Assembly (NCBI GenBank): GCA_020832965.1 | Contig: JAJHRM010000016.1 | Coordinates: 1-20,964 of the forward strand | Direction: 5' to 3' | Length of the DNA: 20,964 nt | Source of the DNA: Thermofilum sp. | GTDB lineage: Archaea; Thermoproteota; Thermoprotei; Thermofilales; Thermofilaceae | Shown: piece after piece, positions 20,388 to 20,964 of the stretch | Layout of the letters: each line of letters begins with the position of its first letter | Numbering within the stretch: position 1 is the first letter of the stretch | Notes under the pieces: model-generated | Databases searched by the model: none | Told to the model about the DNA's origin: nothing | Seen by the model: only the letters and a program-made list of their open reading frames with translations | Program-made: the position numbers and the translations under genes

Positions 20388-20964
20388 TTACCTGAATCTT
20401 TCCAGTATCTTTTTTGTATCTGCTGGTTTTTGTCTAAGAGCTACTGGAGGGTTCATTGCGTGGATAAAGGCGTCTTCGAGGGTAGGTCTACTTGTTCGAT
20501 AAAAGATTCCAATCGGTATCCTCTCGGTTTCTAAGGATAGCTTAATCGCCTTTTCGAGGTCACTGGGGTCGTGACCGGCGTCCTCCAGTTTGTATATCTT
20601 TCGGCGGAGAGTGTTGTATGTGTTGAAGAAGGTTACGCAGGGCTGAAGCACTTCTACGAAGGCGAATCCTCTGTGCCTGATTGCCCCTTTAAATACCTCT
20701 TTCAAGTGTTCAACTTCCCCGCTGAAACCCCTGGCAACGAACGTAGCCCCACTGGAAAGTGCAAGTAGTACCGGGTTAAGGGGCTGCTCAAAGTTACCGA
20801 AGGGGGTTGATCGAGTTTTTAAGCCCAGGGGCGTTGTGGGGGTTACTTGCCCAGTAGTTAGCCCAAAAACCATGTTATCGTGGACTATCAGTTTTACATC
20901 GACATTACGTCTAGCAGCGTGTGGAAGATGGCCTAGACCAATAGCGTAAGCATCTCCGTCGCCG
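20388..20964 (-). CDS. 2-oxoacid:ferredoxin oxidoreductase beta subunit (thiamine-diphosphate binding), 5' partial
   Basis: The beta subunit of an archaeal 2-oxoacid:ferredoxin oxidoreductase (pyruvate or 2-oxoglutarate type), which makes acyl-CoA and reduced ferredoxin. The frame is open to the window edge, so the N-terminus, with its cluster-binding cysteines, lies outside. Visible are the thiamine diphosphate motif GDGDAYAIGLGHLPHAARRN, then IVHDNMVFGLTTGQ with the metal-binding Asn, and later VEVLQPCVTF. The C-terminal part (FYRTSRPTLEDAF) is like short crenarchaeal beta subunits. An internal ATG at 20873 must not be taken as the start, because conserved sequence continues upstream of it. 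The alpha subunit would be expected upstream, beyond 20964. The substrate cannot be decided from this half. It is convergent with the preceding unknown gene, 8 nt away. Confidence 0.88.
   Translation of the reverse strand, partial: GDGDAYAIGLGHLPHAARRNVDVKLIVHDNMVFGLTTGQVTPTTPLGLKTRSTPFGNFEQPLNPVLLALSSGATFVARGFSGEVEHLKEVFKGAIRHRGFAFVEVLQPCVTFFNTYNTLRRKIYKLEDAGHDPSDLEKAIKLSLETERIPIGIFYRTSRPTLEDAFIHAMNPPVALRQKPADTKKILERFR

Noticed and set aside
20388..20873. Complete small gene starting at the ATG at 20873
   Set aside because: The thiamine diphosphate motif GDGDAYAIG continues upstream in the same frame to the window edge, so this is the 3' part of a larger gene.

Overview
The window reads as the chromosome of a hyperthermophilic archaeon of the Thermoproteota (crenarchaeal side), possibly near Thermofilum. 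That placement is inference from gene content. It rests on a short XPF nuclease without a helicase half, archaeal Hjc, NucS, TIP49/RuvB-like ATPase, Taw1 and archaeal AsnRS, on TATA-like boxes about 27 nt upstream of start codons (leaderless or nearly leaderless mRNAs), and on frequent TTG/GTG starts. No rRNA, tRNA, CRISPR array or intact mobile element is visible.

Region 1 (1-3700, nearly all on the minus strand) holds three decayed 3' ends of TnpB (IS200/IS605-type RNA-guided nuclease) genes in the same orientation. They are interleaved with a stand-alone RAM-domain protein, a pyruvoyl-dependent arginine decarboxylase, a HemK-like methyltransferase, a DUF59/SufT-like Fe-S assembly protein and XPF. 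Two remnants keep the same post-stop hairpin and the same end sequence (GAGCTGGGA), and in both cases that end lies exactly one base upstream of the start codon of the next gene (arginine decarboxylase and XPF). This is the most unusual structure in the window.

Region 2 (3700-8400) has Hjc and a TIP49-type AAA+ ATPase on the plus strand, each with a well-placed TATA box. A small membrane protein (minus), a site-2 protease (plus) and a metallo-beta-lactamase-fold protein with a degraded metal site (minus) follow.

Region 3 (8400-12600) has an MrfA/Hrq1-like DEAD/H helicase with a C-terminal cysteine cluster, convergent with a second HemK-like methyltransferase, then asparaginyl-tRNA synthetase.

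Region 4 (12600-15800) is a tightly overlapping feoA-feoB-radical SAM operon for ferrous iron uptake plus an Fe-S activase-like enzyme. Region 5 is a minus-strand MFS transporter fused to a PhoU/DUF47-like domain. Region 6 (17787-20379) is a plus-strand run of taw1, nucS and an unrecognised 235-residue protein. The window ends inside a 2-oxoacid:ferredoxin oxidoreductase beta subunit (minus strand).

DNA repair and recombination genes (xpf, hjc, TIP49-like, MrfA-like, nucS) are notably dense, but they are spread over separate transcription units.
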